From positions 12,475,001 to 12,539,000 of the forward strand of contig OX621265.1 of the NCBI GenBank assembly GCA_951640165.1: a DNA stretch of 64,000 nt, read 5' to 3'. Below, in pieces: positions 51,091 through 61,514 of the stretch. The position numbers were made by a program, and so were the translations under genes. How positions within the stretch are numbered: the first letter of the stretch is position 1; each line of letters opens with the position of its first letter. The DNA comes from Pseudoips prasinana (Eukaryota > Arthropoda > Insecta > Lepidoptera > Nolidae). Under the pieces are notes generated by a model. That model did not search any database and was not told the origin of the DNA. It saw nothing but the letters and a program-made list of their open reading frames with translations.

Positions 51091-51221
51091 ACTTTGTTCG
51101 CCTGCGGTTCATCACTTCTGATTCCATTTCGTAGGGACGAAACGTCTAAATGAAAGCGCCCTAAGCATCGCTTCGCAGCCGTGTGGTCAGTTACTACATC
51201 CCAACTTCTTCGTTACCTATT

Positions 51222-51400
51222 GCTCTAGTTGTTACACGTGTAGATTTTGTGAGCAAACGATGATTCAAGAATTAGTTATATAATCCGCTTAACAGCTTTT
51301 CATAACGTGAACTGTCGAAGTAGCTTCGTGATATTGATTTTAGATTAACCGAGACTGAACGTTGTATCACATAGTTGGATTGGTACTCAAGTACCAAATC
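51222..51400 (+). repeat. Direct repeat I, copy 2
   Basis: TTGTTACACGTGTAGATTTT, CAAACGATGATTCAAGAATT, TATATAATCCGCTTAACAGC and ATATTGATTTTAGATTAACC. About 1.26 kb downstream of copy 1 and likewise followed by an RT fragment. Confidence 0.75.
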
Positions 51401-51424
51401 TCAATGTGAAACTGAAGTTACCTA

Positions 51425-51830
51425 TACTTAAGCTTGGTATACTTAATAAGGTGAGACGGTACTTCACGAGGGAACAGCTTTTAAATCTATACAAAACTCA
51501 AGTCCGACCCTGCATGGAGTACTGCTCTCATCTTTGAGAAAGTATCAGCTCCGCAAAGTATCAGCTAGACTCTTTGACCTAACAAGTAAAAAAGACCTAA
51601 CAAGTAAAAAGCTGCAAAACTTGGATCATCGGCGTCAGGTTGCAAGCTTATAGGTTTTCTAGAGGCTGTTTCATGGAGAATGCGCTCAAGACCTCCATCA
51701 ACTTATCCCTCCATCTCCCTTTTTTCATAGAACTACTTACTATATTGTTGACAGCCCATTATACTGTACAAAGAGTTTTGCTTCCTCTTTCATCATACAC
51801 AATAAGGTCTCTGTCTGGTCTCACATTTTA
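51425..51830 (+). pseudogene. LINE RT C-terminal region, decayed
   Basis: LGILNKVRRYFTREQLLN, LYKTQVRPCMEYCSHL, a stop, then LDHRRQVASL and a frameshifted VQRVLLPLSSYT block that matches 29.7 kb. Multiple stops and a short internal duplication (AAAGACCTAACAAGTAAAAA). Confidence 0.82.
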
Positions 51831-51839
51831 CGCATTTTA

Positions 51840-52430
51840 TTTTTTGATAAGTGGGGAATGCCTACGCATCATCATGTCAGCCAAAGCACGTCCACTGTTG
51901 GACGAAAGCCTCCCCAAAGAATGGGGGCATATGCCATAATCGCCACTCTTGGCAGACGGGTTGGCGATCGCAGTTTGATGGTCATAGTTCACAGAAAAAC
52001 GCTGCTGCCTGTTCTCTGATAGGTATTACCTCGGTCGATTTCTACGCCCCCCACGGGATGCGATGGGGTCATGATATTGCCTACGCATTCCACCGGCAAA
52101 AAGTGTCTGCGGGTGGGAATGTCGGACTCTCACCGACTAAACCTAATCTGCCGTGGATTTCTTCTGACGCTCGATGGAGGGAGCCATGGGAAGGCGGGTT
52201 TGCTGCTCCGGTGCCCCCGGAGTGCGCCATGTCCCAGTTGTTCGAGACACGTACTCTGGGAGGGCTCTAGTTTACCCGCTCAAATTGCCGACTCCTGCCA
52301 GTCCAGCACAGCGACTGCGCCAAAAACCGATCGCTGTCGTCCCAGAGCTGCTCACACGTGGCGGCCGTAGAGGACACTTCTTTTACTGCCCCCGCAGCTC
52401 CGAGGAGAGTTGGCTACCCGTAGCCGCCAC
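51840..52430 (-). mobile_element. LINE 3' end, family B, split by family C
   Basis: T-rich start near 51836, GGGGAATGCCTACGCAT, then resumes at 52089 with TCCACCGGCAAAAAGTGTCT, CACCGACTAAACCTAATCTG and CACGTACTCTGGGAGGGCTC. Confidence 0.78.
51870..52077 (-). mobile_element. Family C insertion with 11-bp target duplication
   Basis: TGCCTACGCAT flanks at 51859-51869 and 52078-52088. Minus-strand 3' end CCAACAGTGGACGTGCTTTG and GATGATG; body as at 28634-28873. Confidence 0.9.
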
Positions 52431-52609
52431 CGCCCCAACGCCTAATAAAAAAGATAGAGATTTTGTTAGGGTTCCGTGGTCATGCCGAGAGACGGATGGC
52501 CAAATTCTAAAGGTTCCTTACCTTCAAACTTTCGCCATCCTTCTGTCGGAATCTTAACTGAGGGATTGTTAGGAGGTATAATGAGGCGTTCATTAGCCAG
52601 ATGCTTTCA

Positions 52610-52842
52610 CCGGTCCGTAAGTGATTGGCGAGGTCAAGCAACTTGGCTCGCGGTCAGTCTAGAGATGGGTGACCTCCAAAGTGGTTTAATTTCTGAGCGT
52701 CTCCGTGATTTGGAGGGCACGTTAAGCTCCCTGTCGTAGCCGTTAAGCAACAGTCGTTAAGCCATGTCAGAGGCCTACTGGGCGGCTTGAACAACTCTGA
52801 CACTAGGGTAACCACTGCACATACGATAAGTAAGGAAGTACT
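52610..52842 (-). repeat. Interspersed repeat D, longest copy
   Basis: CGGTCCGTAAGTGATTGGCG, AGATGGGTGACCTCCAAAGT, GTTAAGCAACAGTCGTTAAG and GCCTACTGGGCGGCTTGAAC. Between 52431 and 52609 I recognise nothing apart from a possible GGGTTCCGTGG fragment. Confidence 0.72.
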
Positions 52843-52889
52843 ATAAAGCTTTAATTTGACTTGAGAAAATAATGTTAAAAAATAAAACA

Positions 52890-53316
52890 ATATCTTGTGA
52901 CAACTGATACGCAGCCATCTGATATTAAACTTTGATGATAAACATACTTATATATTTACATATTATAGATAAATTACACCCAGATAATGATGTCTTCCTG
53001 GTCGAACTTAGGTCATTGCGGCCAGTCTCGATGGAGACTTGCCGTCTGCGCGGAACATATTATAGTGCACAAAAACAAGTGAACTTTCTGTCCCATCACT
53101 CTCATGATCGGAATGAAGTCAGGTACATGATCGATGTATTACGTGCTCTCCGAGGCACGAGGATGTGCTACCGCAAACTCCTGACTTAAGGCAAGAATAT
53201 TGACAATTTATTTCTTAAAAGAAAAATTCCTAAGTCGGTTACTGCCGCGACCCGGGATGTGAACCCAGGACGTCATGATCTGCGAATGAACACGATACTG
53301 CTACCGCAACGAGGCT
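52890..53316 (-). mobile_element. SINE-2 tail fragment followed by SINE-3 copy
   Basis: 52890-52985 is a SINE-2 remnant (GCAGCCATCTGATATTAAAC, ATTACACCCAGA). 52988-53316 is a SINE-3, minus strand: AGCCTCGTTGCGGTAGCAG, GGGTTCACATCCC, and tail GACCGCAATGACCTAAGTTC, clearly decayed. Confidence 0.75.
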
Positions 53317-53689
53317 TTTAATTCTTATTTTTTTGCCAGTAGTCAATATAATAAATAGCTTAAGTATATGATATTCCTTCCTTAAGATCTCCATTGTACG
53401 TAATTTGTATCACAATTGTAATCTGCCAAATTCATTGGTGGGCGAATGGCGTAAGTCACGTTTCATTAGTTTGCTTTTATGTCCAAACTAATATTATTTA
53501 GAGAGATTGATTTTGTGTCTGTTTATTTGTTTTTAATATTTAAACTGAAAGACTACCTTAGTGGTTTAAAAAGTCCTTCCACCCATACAAGGCTACATTA
53601 TCAGCGAGTAACATGAGCTGTATTTTATTATCAAAAACATGTAAGAACTATAAAAGTTATAATAATGTAACCCAAAGTATTAAAAAATT
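53317..53689. other. Unassigned region
   Basis: CAAACTAATATTATTTAGAG near 53484 is a weak Helitron-start resemblance without an end. Nothing else. Confidence 0.35.
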
Positions 53690-54160
53690 GCCTATCATCA
53701 TTATTTCAGCCGTAAGATGTCTAGTGCTTAACAAAGGCCTCTATCAAAGATCTCCTCAATTGCCGATCTTGCGCTACCAAGGACTCTACCGGTTAAATCG
53801 CTGAACATCGATTTCTTAAATGGCGTTCAAATAAATAAAGGTTAAAAATGACTTAATCAATCGTTAAATCGGCTTCAACGTTGACAATTGATTCCGGACC
53901 ATTTATGACGTCACATGTGCTCATGGAAGCCGATTTAACGATTGATTAAGTCATTTTTAACCTTTATTTATTTGACGCCATTTTAAAAATCGATATTCGG
54001 CGATATGGCCGGTAGAGCCCCTGTATCCAACGACCTCCTCACAAAGAGTTATCGGTCCACCTCGTGGTGGGCCTGAACACGCTGTGCCTTCTTTTCTGCC
54101 CCAGCGGCGATAGGATCTTCGTGCAATGTGCTCTTCTGCCCACTGCCACTTCTGCTTGAC
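53690..54160 (-). mobile_element. RTE-type LINE 3' end split by foldback MITE
   Basis: 53690-53780 (ATTTCAGCCGTAAGATGTCT, ATTGCCGATCTTGCGCTACC) and 54022-54160 (GTTATCGGTCCACCTCGTGG, GTGCTCTTCTGCCCACTGCC). Strongly diverged from the 32.5-kb copy. Confidence 0.78.
53781..54021. mobile_element. Foldback MITE, family H
   Basis: GGACTCTACCGGTTAAATCG and CGATATGGCCGGTAGAGCCC ends. The centre has TTATGACGTCACATGTGCTC. 241 bp; target duplication not clear. Confidence 0.87.
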
Positions 54161-54235
54161 AAATTACCTTCAATTTTAACGTTAAAACCATTAAATTGAA
54201 AACCTGTGGTTTTTCGAAAAGTATCCCTTACTGAT

Positions 54236-54390
54236 ACAGGCCCCCTGCAAGATGGACCGATGATCTCGCGCGGGTCGCTGGAAACCGTTGGATGGGGATA
54301 GCCCAAGACCGGCAATTGTAGAGATGTTTGGGGAGGCCTTTGTACAGCAGTGGACGTCTTTCAGCCGATATGATGATGACGATGCCTTAC
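54236..54390 (+). mobile_element. RTE-type LINE 3' end
   Basis: CAGGCCCCCTGCAAGATGGA, GGGGATAGCCCAAGACCGGC, GGCCTTTGTACAGCAGTGGA and GATATGATGATGACGATG. Inverted relative to the preceding RTE piece 76 bp away. Confidence 0.85.
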
Positions 54391-55011
54391 AAAGGGTGTT
54401 AGATAGAGAATTTGTTATTTTGACGTGTATTGCCGCCTTTGATAGAGGATGCTGGTTTACGCAGGTTTTTGTTTACATTGCAAATAATGATACAAAAATA
54501 AAACTTCATACTTACGCTGTTCTACTTTCAACGTCTGGGAGTGAATTCTCTCAAGAGCGGTAGATAAGTGGTGTCATTTGGCAATTGATTCTGTCAAATA
54601 CAATTGTGCCACGTAATACGACGTATGAGTGGCTGGGGAATCTTATTTAACTTATTTAAGCGGGCCAATGTTCATAAATATATATAAAACGTGAGTAACA
54701 ATATTTTTGATGGGTAGTTTATATGGAAATTCGATATTTAGATAACAATAATATATTTATTAACACTATAACACTTCTATAATCGACGAGGTACAATAAA
54801 TATAACCTATACCTATACCTAGCTGCCCTAGCTTGACACGACTGTCTCGTAGTGCGCTCCGGAACAAAGTGCCAATCGATTCGGTTCGTCTATCTGTCTA
54901 ACGTCACCTTTTGGTGTTGCCACATAAATAATTAATTACCATAAGTAATAGATATTATTGTTTAGTCGTTTTCATTCACAACGACACTGATGATGAAACT
55001 TTGAAAATAAT
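54391..55011. other. Unassigned region
   Basis: No repeat or gene recognised; a 91-codon ORF overlapping the left edge starts inside the RTE end and has no motif. Confidence 0.4.
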
Positions 55012-55200
55012 ATTATCCTCACACGGCCATCTGATCCCTAGCTAAGCAGAGCTATGGAAACCAGATGACTGATATACTACTTTTTTTTGTGAAATACATA
55101 CTTATAAAGATAAGTACACCCAGACTCAAGACAAACAGACGTATTCATGCACTAAAAATATCTGTCCTGGGTGGGAATCGAACCCACGACCCCGACGTTT
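55012..55200 (-). mobile_element. SINE-2 copy, head-truncated
   Basis: ATCCTCACACGGCCATCTGA, AGACAAACAGACGTATTCAT and reverse B box GGGAATCGAACCCACGACC, then it stops. Confidence 0.87.
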
Positions 55201-55752
55201 TAAGTCCGTACATAAAAAATTAAACAAAACCAAATTAATTTAATATAGGTACAAATTATTAAAAAAATATGTCAAATCAGAACACATCAGGTCTATGTTT
55301 GACTTCTCTCATCGACCGAATATATAATTTCTTCTAGCAATACTTCCGTTACCTAATACTATTTGAAGTTTGATGGGAGTCTGTTATAAACTTATATCTA
55401 GCAAAACTTATAAGAGCGTAAGAGAGAGTTGTTCGCTGAATTCCGTGTATAGAAATCAATCGTACAAATGAAACTGTATACATAATTGTGCTGGCCATAC
55501 CGCCGAGCAATTTCCGTACTCTGCTTACCTACGGCAGTGCAAGCGTGTCGGCATCAACAACAATGGCTATTAAGCAACAATGTGGACTCGAGTTCACTGC
55601 GTGCAATAGCACAAATAGCCCGAAATAGCACGTCCAGGAATAGTGCGGAATTGCTCTACGTACCGGGGGACGGAAAACATACCTATTGTGGTGGAGCTTA
55701 AATACAAAGATGGCTAGTTGTGTATATACACATCCTACTAATATTATAAACG
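55201..55752. other. Unassigned region
   Basis: No gene or repeat recognised. Confidence 0.4.
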
Positions 55753-56036
55753 CGAAAGTTTGTAAGTATGGATGGATGGATGTTTGTAACTCTTTCCATA
55801 GCCTACAATTTATAAAGATATTGTGTGAATTGTCCAAAATATGAGGATAAGTATCAAGTAAGTAGGAAAAAACTACCGTCTGCGAGCTATTCCGGCGCTG
55901 CGCTGCCACAACCGCTAGAGGTACACATCCTACTAATATTATAAATGCGAAAGTTTGTGAGTATAGATGTATGTTTGTTACTGTTTAACGCCAAAACTAC
56001 TCTAACGCGGGTGAAACCGCGGGGCGCAGTAATTAG
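55753..56036 (+). mobile_element. Composite Helitron, 3' end mutated
   Basis: Starts TCCTACTAATATTATAAACG after A. Internal second start at about 55928. Hairpin ACGCGGGTGAAACCGCGGGG, then CGCAGTAATTAGT in place of CACAGCTAGT. About 60 bp are missing near the first start versus 50267-50609. Confidence 0.85.
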
Positions 56037-56044
56037 TGTGTATA

Positions 56045-56282
56045 TATATATAGCGCGCTTGGTAAATGTTTGCCTTGAACAACCCAGGTCGTTGGTTCGA
56101 TTCCCACTCAGGACAGATACTTGTGTGCATGATCATGTCTGTTGGTCCCGAGTCTGGATATAATTATTTATATGAGTATGTATTTGCAAAAGAAAAGTGG
56201 TATATATGTATATAATATATCAGTTATCTGGTTTCCATAGTATAAGCTCTGCTTAGTTTGGGATCAGATGGCCGTCCCAGGA
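56045..56282 (+). mobile_element. SINE-2 copy
   Basis: GCGCTTGGTAAATGTTTGCC, B box GGTTCGATTCCC, TGTCTGTTGGTCCCGAGTCT and CTCTGCTTAGTTTGGGATCA. The first bases of the head are replaced by TA-rich sequence. Confidence 0.87.
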
Positions 56283-56324
56283 TTTAAAGAAAAAGCTTTA
56301 ACTAGAAAGTACACATTAGCTCTC

Positions 56325-56425
56325 ACACCCACCACATGCGTACATTTTTCTTAGCAAGATTTTATGGTCGACACGGTCTAAAGCCTTTGACATATCCATA
56401 TACAATGCAACAGCCAATTCAAAGT
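56325..56425 (-). pseudogene. LINE RT fragment with motif A
   Basis: The minus-strand translation FELAVALYMDMSKALDRVDH then KILLRKMYACGG shows the RT motif A block (MDMSKAxD). About 100 bp only, of a Jockey/CR1-like enzyme. Confidence 0.8.
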
Positions 56426-56429
56426 CGAG

Positions 56430-56602
56430 TGACAACCATGACTCGGAAGACGCAGCGTGGGCAGGCCATCTAGGTGGACCGACAATCTTGCAAGGGTCGA
56501 GAAGCCGCTGGATGCGGACACCATAAGACCAGCCATTGTGGAGATCCTTGAGGGACGCCTTTATCCAGCAGTGGACGGCTTTCGGCCGATATGATGATGA
56601 TA
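56430..56602 (+). mobile_element. RTE-type LINE 3' end
   Basis: ACTCGGAAGACGCAGCGTGG, GTGGACCGACAATCTTGCAA, TATCCAGCAGTGGACGGCTT and GATATGATGATGAT. It directly abuts the RT fragment on the other strand. Confidence 0.87.
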
Positions 56603-56739
56603 AAGAAATATTCTCAGCATCAGGCCGTAGTCCCAATCTACCATATTAAAACTGAGGCTCATCAACACTCCATCAAACCCAATTGAATACTAAAAGTGTA
56701 TCGGGCAGCAGGAGTTGCCGGCGCGTTCTTTGTCGTGGC

Positions 56740-56975
56740 GCTGGAATGACGCGGTATCTAAGCGGCTAGTGTGCGCTGAGTCACGGCAAAATCCCTTGCC
56801 ATGCCGTCCCAGTCGTACCTGACCTCTTGCCGGTTGTGTCGCTAGTCGTCCATCAGATCTTGAAAGTGATGGAATAGAAAGTGCCCCTGTATTTGTGCAT
56901 ATAATATGTCCCGCGCAGATGACTAGTCTCTAGTGAGAATGGCCGAAATTTAACCAGGGGCATATTGAAATTAAT
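56740..56975 (+). mobile_element. SINE-3 copy, 5' part lost
   Basis: CGTACCTGACCTCTTGCCGG, GAAAGTGATGGAATAGAAAG and ATGTCCCGCGCAGATGACTA. A stray SINE-3 piece (ATTCTCAGCATCAGGCCG) is at 56610. Confidence 0.78.
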
Positions 56976-57094
56976 TAATTTTGTACCTCAGACACAGCTT
57001 GATTTATTATATTTGAGAATCGACCCGCCCTTATTGGAAAACCCCGCACAATTTGTCTCCATTATTCCTTCCGGGTGTACATACAGTAACGGTA

Positions 57095-57228
57095 AAGACG
57101 CCAGCACATCAACCTACCCCACTCTGTCATATTTCCCCAATTGAAAGTGAACCTTATGCTTTTGTGATAAAGTTGAAAATCTATAAAAGTAATTTGACAT
57201 ATTGGGGAGGTGGATGTGCTGGCGTGTG
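57095..57228. mobile_element. Mariner-type MITE (CAGACGCC family), complete
   Basis: TA at 57093-57094 and 57229-57230. Ends AAGACGCCAGCACATCAA and GATGTGCTGGCGTGTG. Inverted orientation relative to the 35.9-kb copy. Confidence 0.9.
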
Positions 57229-57282
57229 TACAACAAAAGTAGATGATCAAAATTGGAGATTCAATATTATTGATCATATGTT

Positions 57283-57530
57283 GCCGATTGGTGTGATTGG
57301 TAAATGCTTGCCTTTCACGTCGCAGGTCGTGGGTTCGATTCCCACCCAGGGCAGATATTTATGTGCACGAACATGTCTGCTTGTCATGAGTCTTGGTATA
57401 ATTATGTACATAATTATGTATTTATAAAAGAAAAGTAGTATATGTAATTATCTTGTTTCCACAGCACAAAGTCTGCTTAGTTTGGTATCAGATGACCGTG
57501 TGTGAATAATGTCCCAGGATATTATTATTA
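57283..57530 (+). mobile_element. SINE-2 copy
   Basis: GCCGATTGGTGTGATTGGTA, B box GGGTTCGATTCCC, TCTGCTTGTCATGAGTCTTG, TCTGCTTAGTTTGGTATCAG and ATTATTATTACTA. Confidence 0.9.
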
Positions 57531-57633
57531 CTACTTCACTGTCACACTATTTACGATATTTAGTAGTAAAATATGTGTGTTTTTATATATGTAATAAACT
57601 ATATCAATTATAACAAATATAACTATATAATTA

Positions 57634-57779
57634 TATTAATGCGACTAACCTTATTGTTATTTTCCCGACGTTTCGACCAAGTTGCATTGATCGTGGTCAC
57701 GGGATGAGTCATCCCGTGACCACGATCTCACTCACGATGCAACTTGGTACAAATAACAATAAGGTTAGTCGCGTTAATA
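57634..57779. mobile_element. Foldback MITE with GCGACTAACC ends
   Basis: Arms TATTAATGCGACTAACCTTA and its reverse at 57749-57779. Inner pairing GATCGTGGTCACGGGATGA with TCATCCCGTGACCACGATC. 146 bp; the 5' arm contains CGACGTTTCGACCAAGTTGC. Confidence 0.88.
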
Positions 57780-57892
57780 CCTGTTAACAATGTTCATATA
57801 TAAATATGATACGCGAAAGTTTAAAAGTCTATATTTCTAGTCTATTACTCTCGGAAATAAATCGAATGTCTAAATACTCGAATGACCATTGC

Positions 57893-58148
57893 GGTCACCG
57901 TAGCCTAGTCGGTAGTGCCCCTGCCTACGAAGCTGGTGGTCCTGGGTTCGAATCCCGGTAAGTGCAAATATTTGTGTGATGAGCACGAATATTTGTTTCT
58001 GAGTCATGTATGTTTTCTATGTATTTAAGTATTTATTTATCTATATAAGTATGTATATCGTCGCCTGGTACCCATAGTACAAGCTTTGCTTAGTTTGGGG
58101 CTAGAATGATTTGTGTGACATTGTCCCTAGATATTATTATTATTACAT
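57893..58148 (+). mobile_element. SINE-1 copy, full length
   Basis: GGTCACCGTAGCCTAGTCGG, B box GGGTTCGAATCCC, GCTTAGTTTGGGGCTAGAAT and (ATT)n. TCTAAATACTCGAAT at 57869 and its reverse at 58276 flank it at a distance, hinting at an older inverted-repeat element. Confidence 0.93.
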
Positions 58149-58371
58149 TCAATCGAATGTATCCTTTAGTGAGAAATGATTTGTTTCTGAAATTATACTG
58201 TCGCAGTTCTAACCTAACCTAGCCTACTTTTCTAGTAGCGATTAGTACGATCTAGTTACCATTCGATACTATGATTATTCGAGTATTTAGAAATTCAAAT
58301 AATTATGGTCGATCAATTGATATTCCATTATTCGGCATAATACACCGGTTCCTTCCATACTGTATTTTTTA

Positions 58372-58535
58372 AAGACTACGCCCGCACTACGTACCCCCGT
58401 GAGCCCCCTGTCGCGGGGTACTTTACAAACATATAATAGATGGACACAAATTATATCCAGACTGAGAATAACCATTTATGGGTCACAAAAATAGTTGACC
58501 GGCGCGGGACTCGAACCCGCGACACCAACGTGCTG
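58372..58535 (-). mobile_element. SINE-5 copy, head truncated
   Basis: AAGACTACGCCCGCACTACG, CCCTGTCGCGGGGTACTTTA, TTTATGGGTCACAAAAATAG and reverse B box GGACTCGAACCCGCGACAC. Confidence 0.85.
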
Positions 58536-58934
58536 TCAGAATAAATTATAGACTGTTAGTTCCGTTTTTCTAGTTTAATTTCCTCTCCATAGAAACATTT
58601 GACAAAAGCAGTAAAATGATTTAAACAAATTAAAACAAGGCCATTAAATCACTAGAAAACAAAGGGGATAGTAAACATTCCCGCGCAAAAATTGTCGGCC
58701 ATTTTGCGACGTAAACAACGCCGCCATATTGGATTGCTAATGGAAAGCGCGGCAAAATATTGTCGAGTGTTTTTCGATGGTAATTAATTAATTATTGGTA
58801 AGTATTTACCTGTTTTCATGTTGATCCCTAATGACGCGGGAGATTTTTAATAAGGTATCGTGAAGTGCAAGGTGTAAACTTGTTTGAGTAAAAATTAAGA
58901 ACTAGACCACTTTAAGTAATTGTAGTAGGTAGGT
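58536..58934. other. Unassigned region
   Basis: No repeat or gene recognised; GGCCATTTTGCGACG with CGCCGCCATATTGGATTGC (about 58698-58738) is the only GC-richer patch. Confidence 0.4.
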
Positions 58935-58971
58935 GCAGACGCCAGCACATCGATCTACCCCTGTTTGATCT

Positions 58972-59398
58972 GTTTTTTTTTTTATTTATGTTTTTTAGGT
59001 CGCTTTTTTAACATCTAAGGTCATTAGCGACCACTTTTAACAATACAGAATATAATAAATTAAATCAGTTTATAGACCTTTATCATTTGCAAAAAAGCTA
59101 ATGTCTGCGAACATCCTTTCTGGTTCAAACAATCTTTTAAATTATAAGGTAGGGTACATAAACATTTTTCGTTGATAACGAAAAATGTTTATGTACCCTA
59201 CCTAATAATTTTTTCTGAATATTTTTTTCTGAATTTATTCTGAATATTCCACAAGGATATGAGAAACAGTTAAATCGGACTTGCATTTGTTTCTGTCATA
59301 TTTAGTTATTAAATAAATATGAGTCAAGTTTGTGTGACCAATTCGTAATCTAGTAATAACGACTTGATCCTTTCTGCATTAATCTGAAATTTTGTTTT
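58972..59398 (-). mobile_element. RNase-H-clade (I/R1-like) LINE 3' end nested in the MITE
   Basis: A T-run at 58976-58991 is its poly-A. On the minus strand, LRIGHTNLTHIYLITKYD, RNKCKSDLTVSHILVEYSE is the conserved block following RNase H in I/R1/LOA-type LINEs. Later FERLFEPERMFADISFLQMI runs to a stop. 5'-truncated and interrupted by the hairpin at 59147. Confidence 0.82.
59147..59203. repeat. Perfect hairpin, 27-bp arms
   Basis: AGGTAGGGTACATAAACATT onward, loop GAT, and exact complement to 59203. It interrupts the LINE coding sequence; flanks are AATTATA and AATAATT. Confidence 0.93.
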
Positions 59399-59554
59399 AT
59401 AGATTTTCAACTTTATCACATAAGCATAAGGTTCACTTTCAATTGGAGAAATTGGACAGATTGGGTTGGCTTGTGTGATGGCGTCTGTACATAAGTTAAA
59501 AGAAATGACAAGCCCTTTTTTTACGTAATATAAAAGGTGTAGGTGGCCAGCTTG

Positions 59555-59642
59555 ACTGCACGTGTGGCGCAAAGGTTAAGACAGAGCCTCGCCACTTCAT
59601 GTTTCCGGGTTAGATTCCCGCTCACGACAACGTGAGTTCGTA
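59555..59642 (+). mobile_element. SINE-5 head fragment
   Basis: GACTGCACGTGTGGCGCAAA, GGTTAAGACAGAGCCTCGCC, CGGGTTAGATTCCCG and CACGACAACGTGAG, then a switch into LINE family E sequence. Confidence 0.82.
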
Positions 59643-59644
59643 TG

Positions 59645-60640
59645 TGCTTAGTATTCGTTAGGGCGCATTGGATCCGGTGGTAGCATTAAAGCGCGACCGA
59701 TATAAACACAAGGTCTGCCATAATAATAATATTTAATTCTTACCTTTCCATTCACCAACCATTCAGACAATATTGAGTAAAAATATAGCTAACATTTTAA
59801 ATTTCGATAATTAAACCTACACAATAACTTAGGTTTAAAGTTTCTTTATTTTCAACCCACTAAAACCACCACGGTAGCCTAGCCTCTCGGTGCTGAGGGT
59901 GATGGCTCCGGGAACTCAAGACGATCTTTATCTGGAACCACCATCATTACACCTATGCATCTTAAGGAAGCTCTCCCCGAGGGGCAAAGATGTTGATGCC
60001 CCCCGATCCACTCCGTGTGCGTAGGCAGCTACCACAAGTTGCCTCTTCCAATGACCACCTTCTGCATGGACGGCACTGCAAGCAACGCCTCACTGGCAGC
60101 TTGTATGCCACCTATCATGGGCCGCTTCGACTCTCTCGCATTGAATTGCGCGGCCACAACCGGTTTCCAGCGCCTTAAGTTCTCCGGCGCCTTATGCGCC
60201 TAGGGGCAGGATCAGCCCTCTCCCGATCCCTCTCGGCGGCCTCCTTCTGCAGCATCACCGCCTCACAACTAATGTACCCACTTGCCCGAGGTTAAGATAT
60301 TAAGTAAGATTGTTGTACATATTTAAATAATCGAGTTTTGAATACATTAGATGAGTGTACATTTTTAATGTCTGATGGTAGTTTGTTGTACATCTATCCC
60401 CCTTGATAAGTCAGCATCTTCTTGCCCGTATTTACTTAATATAAGCTAGCTTAATATCATTACTATTATAAAATAAATCTTATTGTATTTTTTTTTCATA
60501 CAATCCATGTACCTAAATATCTATATGTACCTAGAAATAATTATAAATTAATTATATATTGCCACAAACATGTTCTGACTATTTACAAGCGCTTTTTAAA
60601 GTCTACGTGGATACAAACCTTTTTAATTTACTTATTATTT
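59645..60640 (+). mobile_element. LINE 3' end, family E, split by family A
   Basis: GCGCATTGGATCCGGTGGTA, AAACACAAGGTCTGCCATAA up to 59835, then resumes near 60430 (ATAAGCTAGCTTAATATCAT) to AAGTCTACGTGGATACAAAC and TTTTTAATTT. Confidence 0.78.
59838..60300 (-). mobile_element. LINE 3' end, family A, nested in family E
   Basis: The minus strand ends GGTGGTTTTAGTGGGTTG and AAAATAAAGAAAC. GC-rich interior CGGCACTGCAAGCAACGCCT and CTCTCCCGATCCCTCTCGGC. No intact frame. Confidence 0.68.
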
Positions 60641-61345
60641 AGTTATATGCTTGTAAAGTCCCCGCGACCCAGGAAATCATCGATATAAATAAATTCAATA
60701 AATAATTGAATAGTTACTACAGGGTTTATTGTTTAAAATTTTTACACTATGACAAAGGAGAAAACAATAATCAAACACCCGTTCGTATATATATATATAT
60801 TACATATACCTTAAGAGTATCCATTATTACGTATATAATAAATATTTAATTCATCCCGTTCAATAAGCATTAAATAATTCAAATATTCAAGTTCAACCTA
60901 AAGCAAGACGTTTAATTTTCCGCAAATCAAACAACCGACGAATGAAATATTTCGGCCGACCCAAAACAAAAATATTTTAATTAATTCCCGACTGGTATTT
61001 GCCAATTTATTATCAAATTAATTATAGGGGTGGGGGTGGCACGATGGTGTCGCTCAGGTGAACAAATATATTCATAATGGCCGACAATTAGTTTTCAGTA
61101 TTGCACCCTCTGAAAACAATTTTGCTTCTTGACTGACAGATAGACAATTGAGTTGCGAAATGACGTCATATCTGTCTTTTATGTAGAAGTGTCAAACTTT
61201 ATAATGAATGGGGGGGAAGCGGGGAAGAGTCATTGTTCTTGTTTAAAGCGCAATAAAAAGAGAGTTTCTTTTGTGATTCTTATAGGGCCATCATTTATAA
61301 TGGTGGCTTAAGTTGCCACTGTATTTTAATTCGCTACTTATTGAC
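60641..61345. other. Unassigned AT-rich region
   Basis: No gene or repeat recognised; short (TA)n at 60788. Confidence 0.4.
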
Positions 61346-61508
61346 TGCCTCGTTGGTCTAGCGGTAGCGTGTTCACCCGCAGAGAACATAATCCCAGGCC
61401 AAAGGTGATTTTGGGACTTTTCTGTAAAAAGAAAAATTTGGTTGGAGTTGGCTATTTCCGGTCGTGTCGCTCGACGTCCCATCGGATCATGGGAGTGATG
61501 GAATGTAT
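61346..61508 (+). mobile_element. SINE-3 copy with internal deletions
   Basis: ACTGCCTCGTTGGTCTAGCG, GTAGCGTGTTCACCCGCAGA, AAAGGTGATTTTGGGACTTT and CCATCGGATCATGGGAGTGA. The B box and the GTCTGGGAG block are deleted. Confidence 0.87.
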
Positions 61509-61514
61509 TTGAAT

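Larger units (their letters stand above)
58935..59487. mobile_element. Mariner-type MITE split by a LINE
   Basis: Left piece CAGACGCCAGCACATCGATC (58935-58971), right piece 59399-59487 ending GATGGCGTCTG before TA. The halves together give the usual MITE; a LINE fragment lies between. Confidence 0.87.
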
